The position numbers and the translations under genes were made by a program. The notes under the pieces are model-generated. The model did no database searches. It was not told the DNA's origin and saw nothing but the letters and a program-made list of their open reading frames with translations. From Nocardia cyriacigeorgica (GTDB lineage: Bacteria > Actinomycetota > Actinomycetes > Mycobacteriales > Mycobacteriaceae), in contig NZ_JAAGUY010000027.1 of assembly GCF_010868145.1 (NCBI RefSeq), positions 16,193-80,192 of the forward strand: DNA of 64,000 nt, in the 5' to 3' direction. Of the stretch, positions 8,859 through 18,085 are shown in pieces (within the stretch, counting starts at the first letter, position 1; each line of letters opens with the position of its first letter).

Positions 8859-8872
8859 TAGAACATGTTCTA
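8859..8872. promoter_or_regulatory. KstR operator between fadE34 and kstR
   Basis: TAGAACATGTTCTA is a perfect palindrome matching the known KstR consensus TnnAACnnGTTnnA. It lies 35 nt upstream of the fadE34 GTG and 155 nt upstream of the kstR ATG, so it can control both the catabolic operon and kstR itself. Confidence 0.93.
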
Positions 8873-9026
8873 ATATCCTGGCCGGGCGTAAGTCAAGCGT
8901 TGCTTTCGTCCAGCAGGATCGAATGCGCACGACCCACCGACCCGAGCGGGTCCGGCGCGAGTGGCAGCCCGCGAATCCACGTGGGCACCGCACTCCGCCG
9001 CGCCCGACACGAAAGGACCTGCACCA

Positions 9027-9683
9027 ATGGCCAGCCCCTCCCGTTCGCAGCCGGCCGACTCGAACGGGGCGCCCGCATCGGGCACCCGAGCCGCCGTGAC
9101 CACGCTCAGCGAGGACGAGCTGAGCTCCACCGCGCAGCGCGAACGCCGCAAGCGCATCCTCGATGCGACGCTGGCACTGGCCTCCAAGGGCGGATACGAC
9201 GCGGTGCAGATGCGCGCCGTCGCCGAACGCGCGGACGTCGCGGTCGGCACGCTGTACCGCTACTTCCCCTCCAAGGTGCACCTGCTGGTGTCGGCGCTGT
9301 CGCGGGAGTTCGAGCAGATCGAGGGCAAGCGCAAGCCCCTGGCCGGGCAGACCCCGCGCGAACGGATGCATCTGCTGCTGACCCAGATCACCCGGATGAT
9401 GCAGCGCGACCCGCTGCTCACCGAGGCCATGACCCGTGCGTTCATGTTCGCCGACGCCTCCGCCGCCGCCGAGGTCGACCGAGTCGGCAAGGTGATGGAC
9501 CGGGTCTTCGCCCGTGCCATGAACGACGGCGAACCCACCGAACGTCAGCTGGCCATCGCCCGCGTCATCAGCGACGTGTGGCTGTCGAACCTGGTGGCCT
9601 GGCTCACCCGCAGGGCTTCCGCGACCGACGTCACCGAACGCCTCGAGCTGACCGTCGACCTGCTGCTGGGAAACAACTCCTGA
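9027..9683 (+). CDS. kstR: KstR, TetR-family repressor of cholesterol catabolism
   Basis: 218 residues. KstR represses the upper cholesterol-degradation regulon and is released by a steroid-CoA intermediate. The N-terminal helix-turn-helix (AQRERRKRILDATLALASKG; VAVGTLYRYFPSKVHLLVSA) and the C-terminal VISDVWLSNLVAWLTRRASA segment are nearly identical to mycobacterial KstR as I recall it. ATG 9027 has AAAGGA upstream; it adds about 25 low-complexity residues before the conserved region, as often seen in nocardial KstR. It faces fadE34 with a perfect operator between. Confidence 0.95.
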   Translation: MASPSRSQPADSNGAPASGTRAAVTTLSEDELSSTAQRERRKRILDATLALASKGGYDAVQMRAVAERADVAVGTLYRYFPSKVHLLVSALSREFEQIEGKRKPLAGQTPRERMHLLLTQITRMMQRDPLLTEAMTRAFMFADASAAAEVDRVGKVMDRVFARAMNDGEPTERQLAIARVISDVWLSNLVAWLTRRASATDVTERLELTVDLLLGNNS

Positions 9684-9790
9684 GCAAGCGATGCTGCACG
9701 GGCATCGCCGCGTGACGGTGATGAGAATTCAACCCAGTATTGTCATGCGCGCCCCCTGAAAAAAACTCCTCCGTCCATAAGGTTGGATGC

Positions 9791-12364
9791 GTGAGCGCAC
9801 AGGATCTGCCACTGGAACTTCGCCGTGCATTGTCGACAGTCGCGCGGGTGCCACGACTTCTGGTCGCATCGGATTACGACGGGACGATCGCCCCCATCGT
9901 GTCCGATCCGGCGAAGGCGTACCCGCACGGCGAGTCGGTCCGCGCATTACGCGCGCTGGCCGGATTGTCGGGCACCACGGCCGCCGTCATCTCCGGCCGA
10001 GCGCTGCGAGATCTCGCGGCGCTCTCACGGCTGCCCGTCGAGGTGCAGCTCATCGGTAGCCACGGCTCCGAATTCGATGTCGGCTTCGTGCACGCCATCG
10101 ATAACGACGCCAAACAACTGCTGCAAGAACTGACCACCGCACTGACCCAGATCTCCGCCGAGAATCCGGGCGTGACGGTCGAGACCAAGCCGGCCAGTAT
10201 CGCGTTGCACGTGCGCAACGCGGGCCCGGAGATCGGCCGGCGCGCGCTGAACCAGGTCCGCCAGGGCCCGGCCTGCTGGGTCGGGGTTCAGGTGACCGAG
10301 GGCAAGGCCGTCATCGAGCTGGCCGTCATCCCCACCGACAAGGGCAGCGCCCTCGACACCATCCGGCATCAGGAAGGCGCGTCGGCGGCGGTGTTCTTCG
10401 GCGACGACGTCACCGATGAGAAGGCCTTTCGCATGCTGTCGGGCCCGGATGTCGGCATCAAGGTCGGCGAGGGTGAGAGCCTGGCCAAGTACCGGGTGCC
10501 CAATACCGAGTCCGTCTCGTATGCGCTTGCCTTCCTGCTGGAGGAGCGCCGTACCTGGCTCGCGGGCGCCAGCGCGCCCCGCATCGAACGGCTGAGCATG
10601 CTGTCGAGCCCGCGCTCGGTGGCGCTGCTGACCCCCGACGCGACCGTCACCTGGTTCTGCCATCCCGAACCTGATTCGGCGGCGGTCTTCGCCCACCTGC
10701 TCGGCGGCCCGCAGGCCGGGCATTTCAGCGTCGCGCCGGAACGTCCGGGGCTACCGCTGTCGCAGCGCTACATCGACGGCACCATGACCGTCGAAACCCG
10801 TTGGGCCAAGCTGCAAGTGGTCGACTACCTGCCGCACGATGTGGCGCCCGACCGCACCGATCTGACCCGCGTCATCACCGGTGACACCAGGGCCGTGGTG
10901 ACCTTCGCGCCGCGTCCGGAATTCGGGCAGGTGCCGGTCACCATCGAGGCCGAGCCGAACGGTCTGCGGGTGCGCGGCACCAACGACCCGACCGTACTGC
11001 GCTCCCCCGGCGTCGAATGGCAGATCAAGACCGACGGCGTGCACAGCTCCGCGACCGCCGTCATCGACCCGTCGCAGGGGCCGGTCGTGCTGGAACTGCG
11101 GTGCGGCACACCCGATCTCGCGCCCGCGATGACGAGCGAACCGGAGCGCAGGCGTATCGCCGAGAGCTACTGGTCGACATGGGCGGCCGGGCTCGAGTTG
11201 CCGCCGCTCAAGCCGGATCTGATGAAGCGGTCCGCGCTGACGTTGCGCGGTCTGGTGCACGCACCGTCCGGTTCCATTCTGGCCGCGGCCACCACCTCGC
11301 TGCCCGAGGACATCGGCGGCGTCCGCAACTGGGACTACCGCTACTGCTGGCTGCGCGATGCCTCGATGACGGCGTCGGCGCTGGTCTCGCTCGGCTCGCT
11401 GTACGAGGCCGAGGAATTCCTCGGCTGGGTGCATCGGGTGCTGGAGACGCTGCCCGGCCCCGAGCGCCTGCACCCGCTGTACACGCTCTACGGCGAGACG
11501 CTGCCACCCGAGGCCGTTATCGACCAGCTGCCCGGCTACGCCGGTTCGCGGCCGGTGCGTGTCGGCAACGCCGCGAACATGCAGGTGCAGCTCGACGTCT
11601 TCGGCCCGATCGTCGACCTCATCGCCACGCTGGCACACGCCCGCGAGCAGAAGGGAATCAGCGATCCACGCCAGGCCCTGCCGGATCAGGACTGGGAGCT
11701 GGTCGACGCCATGGTGTCGGCCGTGCAGCGGCGTTGGCACGAACCCGACCACGGCATCTGGGAGATCCGCGGCAACCCGCGCCACCACGTGTACTCGAAG
11801 GTGATGGGCTGGCTGACCATCGACCGCGCGCTCACCCTCGCCCAGAAGTTCGATCGCCCGATCCATCCGGAATGGGCGGCGCTGCGCGACCAGATCGCCG
11901 ACGAGGTCAAGACCAAGGGCTGGAACGACGATGTGCAGTCGTTCACGGCCGCCTACGACGGCACCGACCTGGATGCGGCCACCCTGCACATCGGGTTGAG
12001 CGGGCTGATCGATCCCTCCGATCCGAGGTTCGCGGCGACCGTCGTGGCCACCGAGGCCGAGCTGCGCAGCGGATCCACCGTGTACCGGTACCACCACGAC
12101 GACGGTCTGCCCGGCGGCGAGGGCGGATTCCATCTGTGCGCGGCCTGGCTGGTGGAGGCATACCTGTTGATCGGGAAGCGTTCCGATGCCGAGGCGCTGT
12201 TCGCCCAGCTCGTCGACGTAGCCGGGCCGACCGGCCTGTTGAGCGAAGAGTACGACCCGGTTGCCGAACGCTCGCTCGGCAACCATCCGCAGGCCTACAG
12301 CCACCTCGGTCTGCTGCGCTGCGCTCAACTGCTGAGCCAGCCGGTGGACGCGCTCGTCAGCTGA
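9791..12364 (+). CDS. Trehalose-6-phosphate phosphatase / GH15 glycosidase fusion
   Basis: 857 residues with two enzyme modules. Residues 15-245 are a HAD-type trehalose-6-phosphate phosphatase: DYDGTIAPI with nucleophile Asp28 and acid/base Asp30, and FFGDDVTDEKAF near residue 200. Residues about 260-857 are a glycoside hydrolase family 15 (alpha/alpha)6 barrel, with NWDYRYCWLRDASMT near 513 and the Glu-containing SEEYDP near 818. Trehalases occur in bacterial GH15, so the protein may dephosphorylate trehalose-6-P and then hydrolyse a glucoside, but substrate choice is inferred. GTG 9791 has AAGG upstream; an earlier TTG is unlikely. It stands alone. Confidence 0.82.
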   Translation: MSAQDLPLELRRALSTVARVPRLLVASDYDGTIAPIVSDPAKAYPHGESVRALRALAGLSGTTAAVISGRALRDLAALSRLPVEVQLIGSHGSEFDVGFVHAIDNDAKQLLQELTTALTQISAENPGVTVETKPASIALHVRNAGPEIGRRALNQVRQGPACWVGVQVTEGKAVIELAVIPTDKGSALDTIRHQEGASAAVFFGDDVTDEKAFRMLSGPDVGIKVGEGESLAKYRVPNTESVSYALAFLLEERRTWLAGASAPRIERLSMLSSPRSVALLTPDATVTWFCHPEPDSAAVFAHLLGGPQAGHFSVAPERPGLPLSQRYIDGTMTVETRWAKLQVVDYLPHDVAPDRTDLTRVITGDTRAVVTFAPRPEFGQVPVTIEAEPNGLRVRGTNDPTVLRSPGVEWQIKTDGVHSSATAVIDPSQGPVVLELRCGTPDLAPAMTSEPERRRIAESYWSTWAAGLELPPLKPDLMKRSALTLRGLVHAPSGSILAAATTSLPEDIGGVRNWDYRYCWLRDASMTASALVSLGSLYEAEEFLGWVHRVLETLPGPERLHPLYTLYGETLPPEAVIDQLPGYAGSRPVRVGNAANMQVQLDVFGPIVDLIATLAHAREQKGISDPRQALPDQDWELVDAMVSAVQRRWHEPDHGIWEIRGNPRHHVYSKVMGWLTIDRALTLAQKFDRPIHPEWAALRDQIADEVKTKGWNDDVQSFTAAYDGTDLDAATLHIGLSGLIDPSDPRFAATVVATEAELRSGSTVYRYHHDDGLPGGEGGFHLCAAWLVEAYLLIGKRSDAEALFAQLVDVAGPTGLLSEEYDPVAERSLGNHPQAYSHLGLLRCAQLLSQPVDALVS

Positions 12365-12490
12365 TCTGTCGTTCGGCCCACGTCGGTGGCCGGCTCCGCG
12401 CCGGTCGCTGACGTGGGCCGATCCCCGTCGAGGGAACACAGATCACAGGGATTCGGTTCGTATCCGCAGAATCGCCCTGATAAAGTAAAA

Positions 12491-12510
12491 CGGGAACGAT
12501 TTCCATTAAG
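12491..12510. promoter_or_regulatory. Putative Zur box upstream of znuA
   Basis: The segment contains GGAA-CGAT-TTCC followed by ATTAAG, an imperfect palindrome similar to actinobacterial Zur boxes (AATGATTTTCATT type). It is AT-richer than its surroundings and lies 17 nt before the znuA start. The arms outside GGAA/TTCC match poorly, so this is a moderate call. Confidence 0.5.
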
Positions 12511-12526
12511 CTTTCCGGGAGCCCGC

Positions 12527-13420
12527 GTGAGAACCAGATTTGCCACCACCTTCGCAACGGTCGCGGCGGGTCTGGCTACCACGCTGAGCCTCACCGCGTG
12601 CGGCAGCGCCGCCGACGGCACCTCCGGTAAGCCGTCTGTGGTCGCCTCCACGAACGTCTGGGGCGATATCGCGGCGACCGTCGCCGGTCCGGATGCCGCG
12701 GTCGAATCGATCATCACCGATCCCGCCGCCGACCCGCATTCACATGAGACGTCAGCCGTGGAATCGGCCAAGATCATGGACGCCGACCTGGTCGTCTACA
12801 ACGGCGGCGGCTACGACGAATTCATGGAAAAGGCCGTGGCGGGCAAGGACAAGCGCGCCGTCGACGCCTTCGCCTCCCGCGCCGACGACATCCGCGACGA
12901 TGACAACGAGCACGTCTGGTACGACGTCGACACCGTCGCTGTGGTCGCCGACAAGATCGCGGCGGCCCTCGGCGAGATCGATCCCGAGCACGCCACCGCC
13001 TACACCGATCGGGCCGCGGCGCTGCGGGACCAGCTCAACAGCATCCGCTCCTACACCACGCCGTTCGCCACCTCTGACCCCGGCACACCGATCATGCAGA
13101 CCGAACCGCTCGCGCACTATCTGCTGCTCGACGCGGGCACCGAGGATCTCACCCCGCGCGAATACCAGGAAGCGATCGAGCAGGAAACCGACCCGGCTCC
13201 GGCCGCGGTGGCCGCAGCCCGCGATCTGGTGACGAACAAGCAGGTCCGTTTGATGGTCTACAACGTCCAGACCGAGGACAAGACCAGCAAGGAACTGCGC
13301 GCCCAGGCCGAGGCGGCGGGAATTCCGGTGGTCGAGGTGACCGAAACCCTTCCGGCCGGTGTCGATTACGTCACCTGGCAGACCGCCAATGCCCGCGCCA
13401 TCGCCTCGGCAGTGGACTGA
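12527..13420 (+). CDS. znuA: Zinc/manganese ABC transporter substrate-binding lipoprotein
   Basis: 297 residues of the cluster A-I (ZnuA/TroA) metal-binding protein family. An N-terminal signal peptide ends in the lipobox LTAC (residues about 21-24), so it is a membrane-anchored lipoprotein. Candidate metal ligands are the His of DPHSHETS, the His of NEHVWYDVDTV, and acidic residues near the C-terminus. The GTG at 12527 has GGGAG 6 nt upstream and places the signal peptide correctly; the longer upstream frame does not. First gene of a tight znuA-znuC-znuB operon. The putative Zur box points to zinc, but Mn cannot be excluded. Confidence 0.88.
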   Translation: MRTRFATTFATVAAGLATTLSLTACGSAADGTSGKPSVVASTNVWGDIAATVAGPDAAVESIITDPAADPHSHETSAVESAKIMDADLVVYNGGGYDEFMEKAVAGKDKRAVDAFASRADDIRDDDNEHVWYDVDTVAVVADKIAAALGEIDPEHATAYTDRAAALRDQLNSIRSYTTPFATSDPGTPIMQTEPLAHYLLLDAGTEDLTPREYQEAIEQETDPAPAAVAAARDLVTNKQVRLMVYNVQTEDKTSKELRAQAEAAGIPVVEVTETLPAGVDYVTWQTANARAIASAVD

Positions 13421-13424
13421 CGCC

Positions 13425-14549
13425 ATGGGAACCGAACGCCGGATCGTGCAGGTCGATCACGTGGGTGTGGAGGAACCGGAGCTGTCCGGAGCCTCCGATG
13501 GGTCTGCGCTGCCCGCGGCGCCCGACAGCACTGCGATTGCCGACGACGCCGCGCCTGCCGCCGACCACATCGGCCGGACCGGCGGCGCGGGGCCGAGTGC
13601 CGCGTCAGGGACTACGCGGAGTCTCGATGGGCCGAGCCGGCCGACCTCCGCCGAACCGAGTACCGCGAACGAATCCGAGGGTGTGGCAGCGCATTCCCGA
13701 GTACCCGCTATCACACTTGATTCCGCGCGACTGTCGTTCGGTGATCGAACGTTGTGGCAGGGACTCGATCTCGAGGTCTCGCCCGGTGAGTTCATCGCGA
13801 TCCTCGGGCCGAACGGGTCCGGGAAGACGTCATTGCTGAAGGTGCTGCTCGGGCAGCTCGGGTTGAGTTCCGGCACCGCCGAAATCGCCGGGGTGCCCGC
13901 GCGGGCGGGGCATCCGGATATCGGCTATATCCCGCAGCAGAAGACCATCGACGCCGGGGTGCAGTTGCGCGGCACCGATCTGGTCGGGCTCGGGGTGGAC
14001 GGGCATCGCTGGGGGCTCGGCTGGCGTAGTCGCCGCGAGCGCAACCGCAAGGTCGCGGCGGCAGTCGCCGATGTGGGGGCGCAAGCGTTCGCCGACGCGC
14101 CGCTGGAGAGCATGTCCGGTGGTGAGCAGCAGCGGCTGCGGGTGGCGCAGGCGCTGGTCGGCGACCCGCAGGTGCTGCTGTGCGACGAACCGCTACTGAG
14201 CCTGGATCTGGCCAATCAGCGACTGGTGTCGGAGCTGATCGACCGCCGCCGACGCACCCACGACACCGCCGTATTGTTCGTGACCCACGAGATCAACCCG
14301 ATCCTGCCGCTGGTGGACCGGGTGCTCTACCTGGTGGACGGCAAATTCCGGATCGGCACACCGGACGAGGTGATGACCTCGGACGTGCTCTCGGAGCTGT
14401 ACCAGACCGAGGTGGATGTGCTTCGGGTGCGCGGGCGGCTGGTCGTCGTGGGGACCGGGGACACGATGGATGCGCTCGGGGCGGCTGGGGCGCACTGCCA
14501 TGGCGAGCCCGGGACTCCGCACGCCAGGCCGAGTGAGGTGCGGGCGTGA
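13425..14549 (+). CDS. znuC: Metal ABC transporter ATP-binding protein with N-terminal extension
   Basis: 374 residues. From about residue 94 it is a standard ABC ATPase: Walker A GPNGSGKTS, signature MSGGEQQRLRVAQAL, Walker B VLLCDEP, and H-loop THEINP. Residues 1-90 are a low-complexity Ala/Pro/Ser/Gly segment that ordinary ZnuC proteins lack. ATG 13425 follows the znuA stop by 4 nt. An in-frame GTG at 13683, with GAGG just upstream, would give a normal-sized ATPase, so the true start is uncertain. Overlaps znuB by 4 nt. Powers metal uptake with ZnuA and ZnuB. Confidence 0.88.
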   Translation: MGTERRIVQVDHVGVEEPELSGASDGSALPAAPDSTAIADDAAPAADHIGRTGGAGPSAASGTTRSLDGPSRPTSAEPSTANESEGVAAHSRVPAITLDSARLSFGDRTLWQGLDLEVSPGEFIAILGPNGSGKTSLLKVLLGQLGLSSGTAEIAGVPARAGHPDIGYIPQQKTIDAGVQLRGTDLVGLGVDGHRWGLGWRSRRERNRKVAAAVADVGAQAFADAPLESMSGGEQQRLRVAQALVGDPQVLLCDEPLLSLDLANQRLVSELIDRRRRTHDTAVLFVTHEINPILPLVDRVLYLVDGKFRIGTPDEVMTSDVLSELYQTEVDVLRVRGRLVVVGTGDTMDALGAAGAHCHGEPGTPHARPSEVRA

Positions 14550-15457
14550 ACGAGAAACTCGCCGAGGTGGTCTCGAAGATGTTCGACTTCGACACCACCA
14601 TCGACCTACTGGCCTACGACTTCGTGCAACAGGCCGTCCTGGCGGCGGCGCTGCTCGGGCTGCTTGCCGGCGTGATCGGGCCGTTGATCATCAGCAGGCA
14701 GATGTCGTTCGCGGTGCACGGCACCAGCGAACTGTCGCTGACCGGTGCGGCGGCGGCACTGCTCGCCGGAATCGGAGTCGGGCTGGGTGCGATCGCCGGA
14801 TCGGTGGTCGCGGCGGTGCTGTTCGGTGTTCTCGGAACCAAAGCCAGGGAACGCGATTCAGTGATCGCGGTCGTGCTCTCGTTCGGTCTCGGGCTCTCGG
14901 TGCTGTTCCTGTGGTTGGGTCCCGACCGTGCCGGATCGAAGTTCTCCCTGCTGACCGGGCAGGTGGTCAGCGTCGGCAACAGCGGACTCGGCCTGCTGGC
15001 GTTCTGCACCATCGGTGTGCTGGCGGTTCTCGCCTTCGTCTACCGGCCACTGCTGTTCGCCAGCTCGGACCCCGAGGTCGCGATCGCGCGCGGTGTTCCG
15101 GTGCGCGCACTGTCCATCGTCTTCGCGGTGCTGCTCGGCATCACCGCCGCATTCGGCGTGCAGATCGTCGGCGCACTGCTTGTGCTGGCCCTGCTGATCA
15201 CTCCGGCCGCCGCAGCGGCCCAACTCACCGCGAGTCCGGCCAAGGCGACTGTACTGACGGTGGTGTTCGCCGAGATCGCTGCGGTCGGCGGCATCCTGTT
15301 GTCGCTGGCGCCCGGCGTTCCGGTCTCCACCTTCGTCACCGGGCTCTCGTTCCTGATCTACGTGGTGTGCCGCGTGATCGGCACCCGCAGGCGTCGGACG
15401 GCGCGTGCGCCGAGATCGAGCGCGGCGACTCCGGTAGCCGTGACGCAAGGGGCTTGA
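14546..15457 (+). CDS. znuB: Metal ABC transporter permease
   Basis: 303 residues, ABC-3 family membrane permease with about eight hydrophobic segments. Conserved features are the SRQMSFAVHGTSELSLTGAA segment after the first transmembrane helix and VQIVGALLVLALLITPAAAA in the second half, which contains the conserved permease-ATPase contact region. The GTG start overlaps the znuC stop (GTGA), giving translational coupling. The C-terminal tail (from about residue 280) is Arg/Ala-rich and cytoplasmic. With znuA and znuC it forms a complete importer, probably for Zn2+. Confidence 0.88.
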   Translation: MNEKLAEVVSKMFDFDTTIDLLAYDFVQQAVLAAALLGLLAGVIGPLIISRQMSFAVHGTSELSLTGAAAALLAGIGVGLGAIAGSVVAAVLFGVLGTKARERDSVIAVVLSFGLGLSVLFLWLGPDRAGSKFSLLTGQVVSVGNSGLGLLAFCTIGVLAVLAFVYRPLLFASSDPEVAIARGVPVRALSIVFAVLLGITAAFGVQIVGALLVLALLITPAAAAAQLTASPAKATVLTVVFAEIAAVGGILLSLAPGVPVSTFVTGLSFLIYVVCRVIGTRRRRTARAPRSSAATPVAVTQGA

Positions 15458-15485
15458 CCCGCGGCATCCCGATCGCACCATCGAT

Positions 15486-15503
15486 TGAAGGCGCCCGCCT
15501 TCA
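15486..15503. promoter_or_regulatory. Perfect palindrome upstream of the acyl-CoA dehydrogenase
   Basis: TGAAGGCG and CGCCTTCA separated by CC. A TATGCT hexamer lies at 15524-15529, so the palindrome would overlap the -35 region of a promoter for the gene at 15565. It could be an operator for an unidentified regulator. No T-run follows, so a terminator for znuB is less likely. Confidence 0.45.
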
Positions 15504-15564
15504 GTCTGGTCGCTGGGGTTTCGTATGCTCGTCACACCTGCCGCCGAACGAATGGTGACCACTG

Positions 15565-16737
<1,173 letters not shown>

Positions 16738-16789
16738 GCACCACGCCGAGCTCCCACCGGCCGGGGCACGGTCGTCTACGATCCAAGGC

Positions 16790-17599
16790 ATGAGTTCGGA
16801 ATTGCTCGTCGATGTCTCCGCGGGCATCGCCGTCCTCACCCTGAATCGCCCCGCCAAGCAGAACGCCTTCACTCCGGCGATGATCGCCGAGCTGAGCGCG
16901 GCATTGCAGCGCTGCGATATCGAGGACGCCATCCGTGCCGTCATCATCACCGGCACCCCACCCGCGTTCTGCGCGGGCGCCGACCTGTCCGACCGGGTCG
17001 GCGAGGTCACCGGCACCATCGATCCGCCGCCGTTCCGGGTGCGTAAGCCGGTGATCGCGGCGGTGAACGGACATGCTGTTGGGATCGGGCTGGCGTTGGC
17101 GCTGCAATGCGATCTGCGGTACATGGCCGACGATGCGGTGTACGGGCTGAGTCAGGTCCGGCGCGGTGTCCTCGCCGACGGATACGCGCACTGGACGCTG
17201 CCCCGTCTTGCGGGCATCGCCAATGCCGCCGACATCATGCTGACCGGCCGCACCTTCGACGGCGACGAGGCCAAGGCGATGGGCCTGGCCAATGCCAGCC
17301 TGCCGGGTGCCGAGGTCCTGCCGACGGCACTTGCTGTCGCGCACGATATCGCCAATGGTTCGGCGCCGCTGACGGCCGCGCTGTCCAAGCGGCTGCTGTG
17401 GGAGGGCTTGGATATGACGCCGTCGGTGGTCGGGCGGCTGGAATCGGAGCTGAACCAGCACGTCAGCAAGGGCATCGACGGCGGTGAGGCGATGGCGGCG
17501 TTCCGAGAACGCCGCCATCCCGACTGGTCGGGTTCGGTCGCCGAAGAGTGGCCGGCCTGGGACCATCCGGACGAGCCGGAGCATCCGAGCCTGCACTGA
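16790..17599 (+). CDS. Enoyl-CoA hydratase/isomerase family protein
   Basis: 269-residue crotonase-fold protein. The N-terminal VLTLNRPAKQNAFTPAM, the oxyanion-hole segment FCAGADLSDRV (residues about 60-70), and VIAAVNGHAVGIGLALALQCD are characteristic. In the second half, where hydratases usually carry catalytic Glu residues, the sequence reads SQVRRGVLADGYAHWTLPRLAG, lacking an obvious second Glu. It may therefore be an isomerase or a non-hydratase family member. It follows the acyl-CoA dehydrogenase and is probably co-transcribed. The C-terminal EEWPAWDHPDEPEHP tail is acidic. Confidence 0.85.
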   Translation: MSSELLVDVSAGIAVLTLNRPAKQNAFTPAMIAELSAALQRCDIEDAIRAVIITGTPPAFCAGADLSDRVGEVTGTIDPPPFRVRKPVIAAVNGHAVGIGLALALQCDLRYMADDAVYGLSQVRRGVLADGYAHWTLPRLAGIANAADIMLTGRTFDGDEAKAMGLANASLPGAEVLPTALAVAHDIANGSAPLTAALSKRLLWEGLDMTPSVVGRLESELNQHVSKGIDGGEAMAAFRERRHPDWSGSVAEEWPAWDHPDEPEHPSLH

Positions 17600-17606
17600 G
17601 CGCTAG

Positions 17607-17670
17607 GCGTACCTCCGCATGCGCTGCGGCCGTGCGCAGCCTGCGAACTGACTGCGTCCGGCTGCGTCCG
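17607..17670 (-). repeat. Dispersed 3'-flanking repeat, copy A
   Basis: Read on the minus strand, this is a diverged copy of a roughly 60-nt element whose conserved end is GGCCGCAGCG, then GCGGAGGTACGC. It starts directly after the stop codon of the minus-strand DUF4190 gene (17671) and fills the gap to the convergent enoyl-CoA hydratase. Other copies are at 42974-43040, 59721-59782 and 59790-59849. Confidence 0.7.
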
Positions 17671-17949
17671 TTACGCGTTTCCGCCGATCATGACCAGCAG
17701 GAACAGCAACGCCCAGATGATCATCATGATGGTGCCGATGACGCCGAGGATGTAGCCGATCATCACCTGAGCACGACCACTCAACGCACCACCGGAGGCA
17801 TTGATCTGGTCCAGTGCCTGCTTGCCCAGCGCCCAGGCCACCGGCCCGAGAACCCCGCAGCACATCAAACTCACAACGCCGAGGACCAACACCAGCGTCG
17901 CCCGCGGATGCTCGATCGTCTGACCGATGGGCTGATTGGGTATCACCAC
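17671..17949 (-). CDS. DUF4190 small membrane protein
   Basis: 92 residues with two hydrophobic helices, about 21-42 (LVLVLGVVSLMCCGVLGPVA) and 65-90 (MIGYILGVIGTIMMIIWALL), separated by a short polar loop with WALGKQALDQI. This is the DUF4190 pattern, found in many actinobacteria with no firm function. Two tandem GTG codons at 17949 and 17946 are candidate starts; upstream sequence in frame is Arg-rich and unlikely to be coding. It lies 136 nt downstream of rlmB on the same strand and could be co-transcribed. Confidence 0.75.
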   Translation of the reverse strand: MVIPNQPIGQTIEHPRATLVLVLGVVSLMCCGVLGPVAWALGKQALDQINASGGALSGRAQVMIGYILGVIGTIMMIIWALLFLLVMIGGNA

Positions 17950-18085
17950 GAGCCGAATTGTACGGGGGTAGAGCGCATTTCTCCGTCGGCGCTCCGCGTT
18001 TCGTCTCGATCGACGAGCAGGCGCGGCGTGTCGCGCGGAGTCGGCGACCGATCGTGAGCCGGGCGAACCCGGCCGCACAATGGAT

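Noticed and set aside
10751..12439. 562-codon minus-strand frame opposite the trehalose phosphatase/GH15 gene, and similar frames at 15532-17124 and 6544-8472
   Set aside because: All are complementary-strand shadows of conserved enzymes with the same atypical amino-acid composition.
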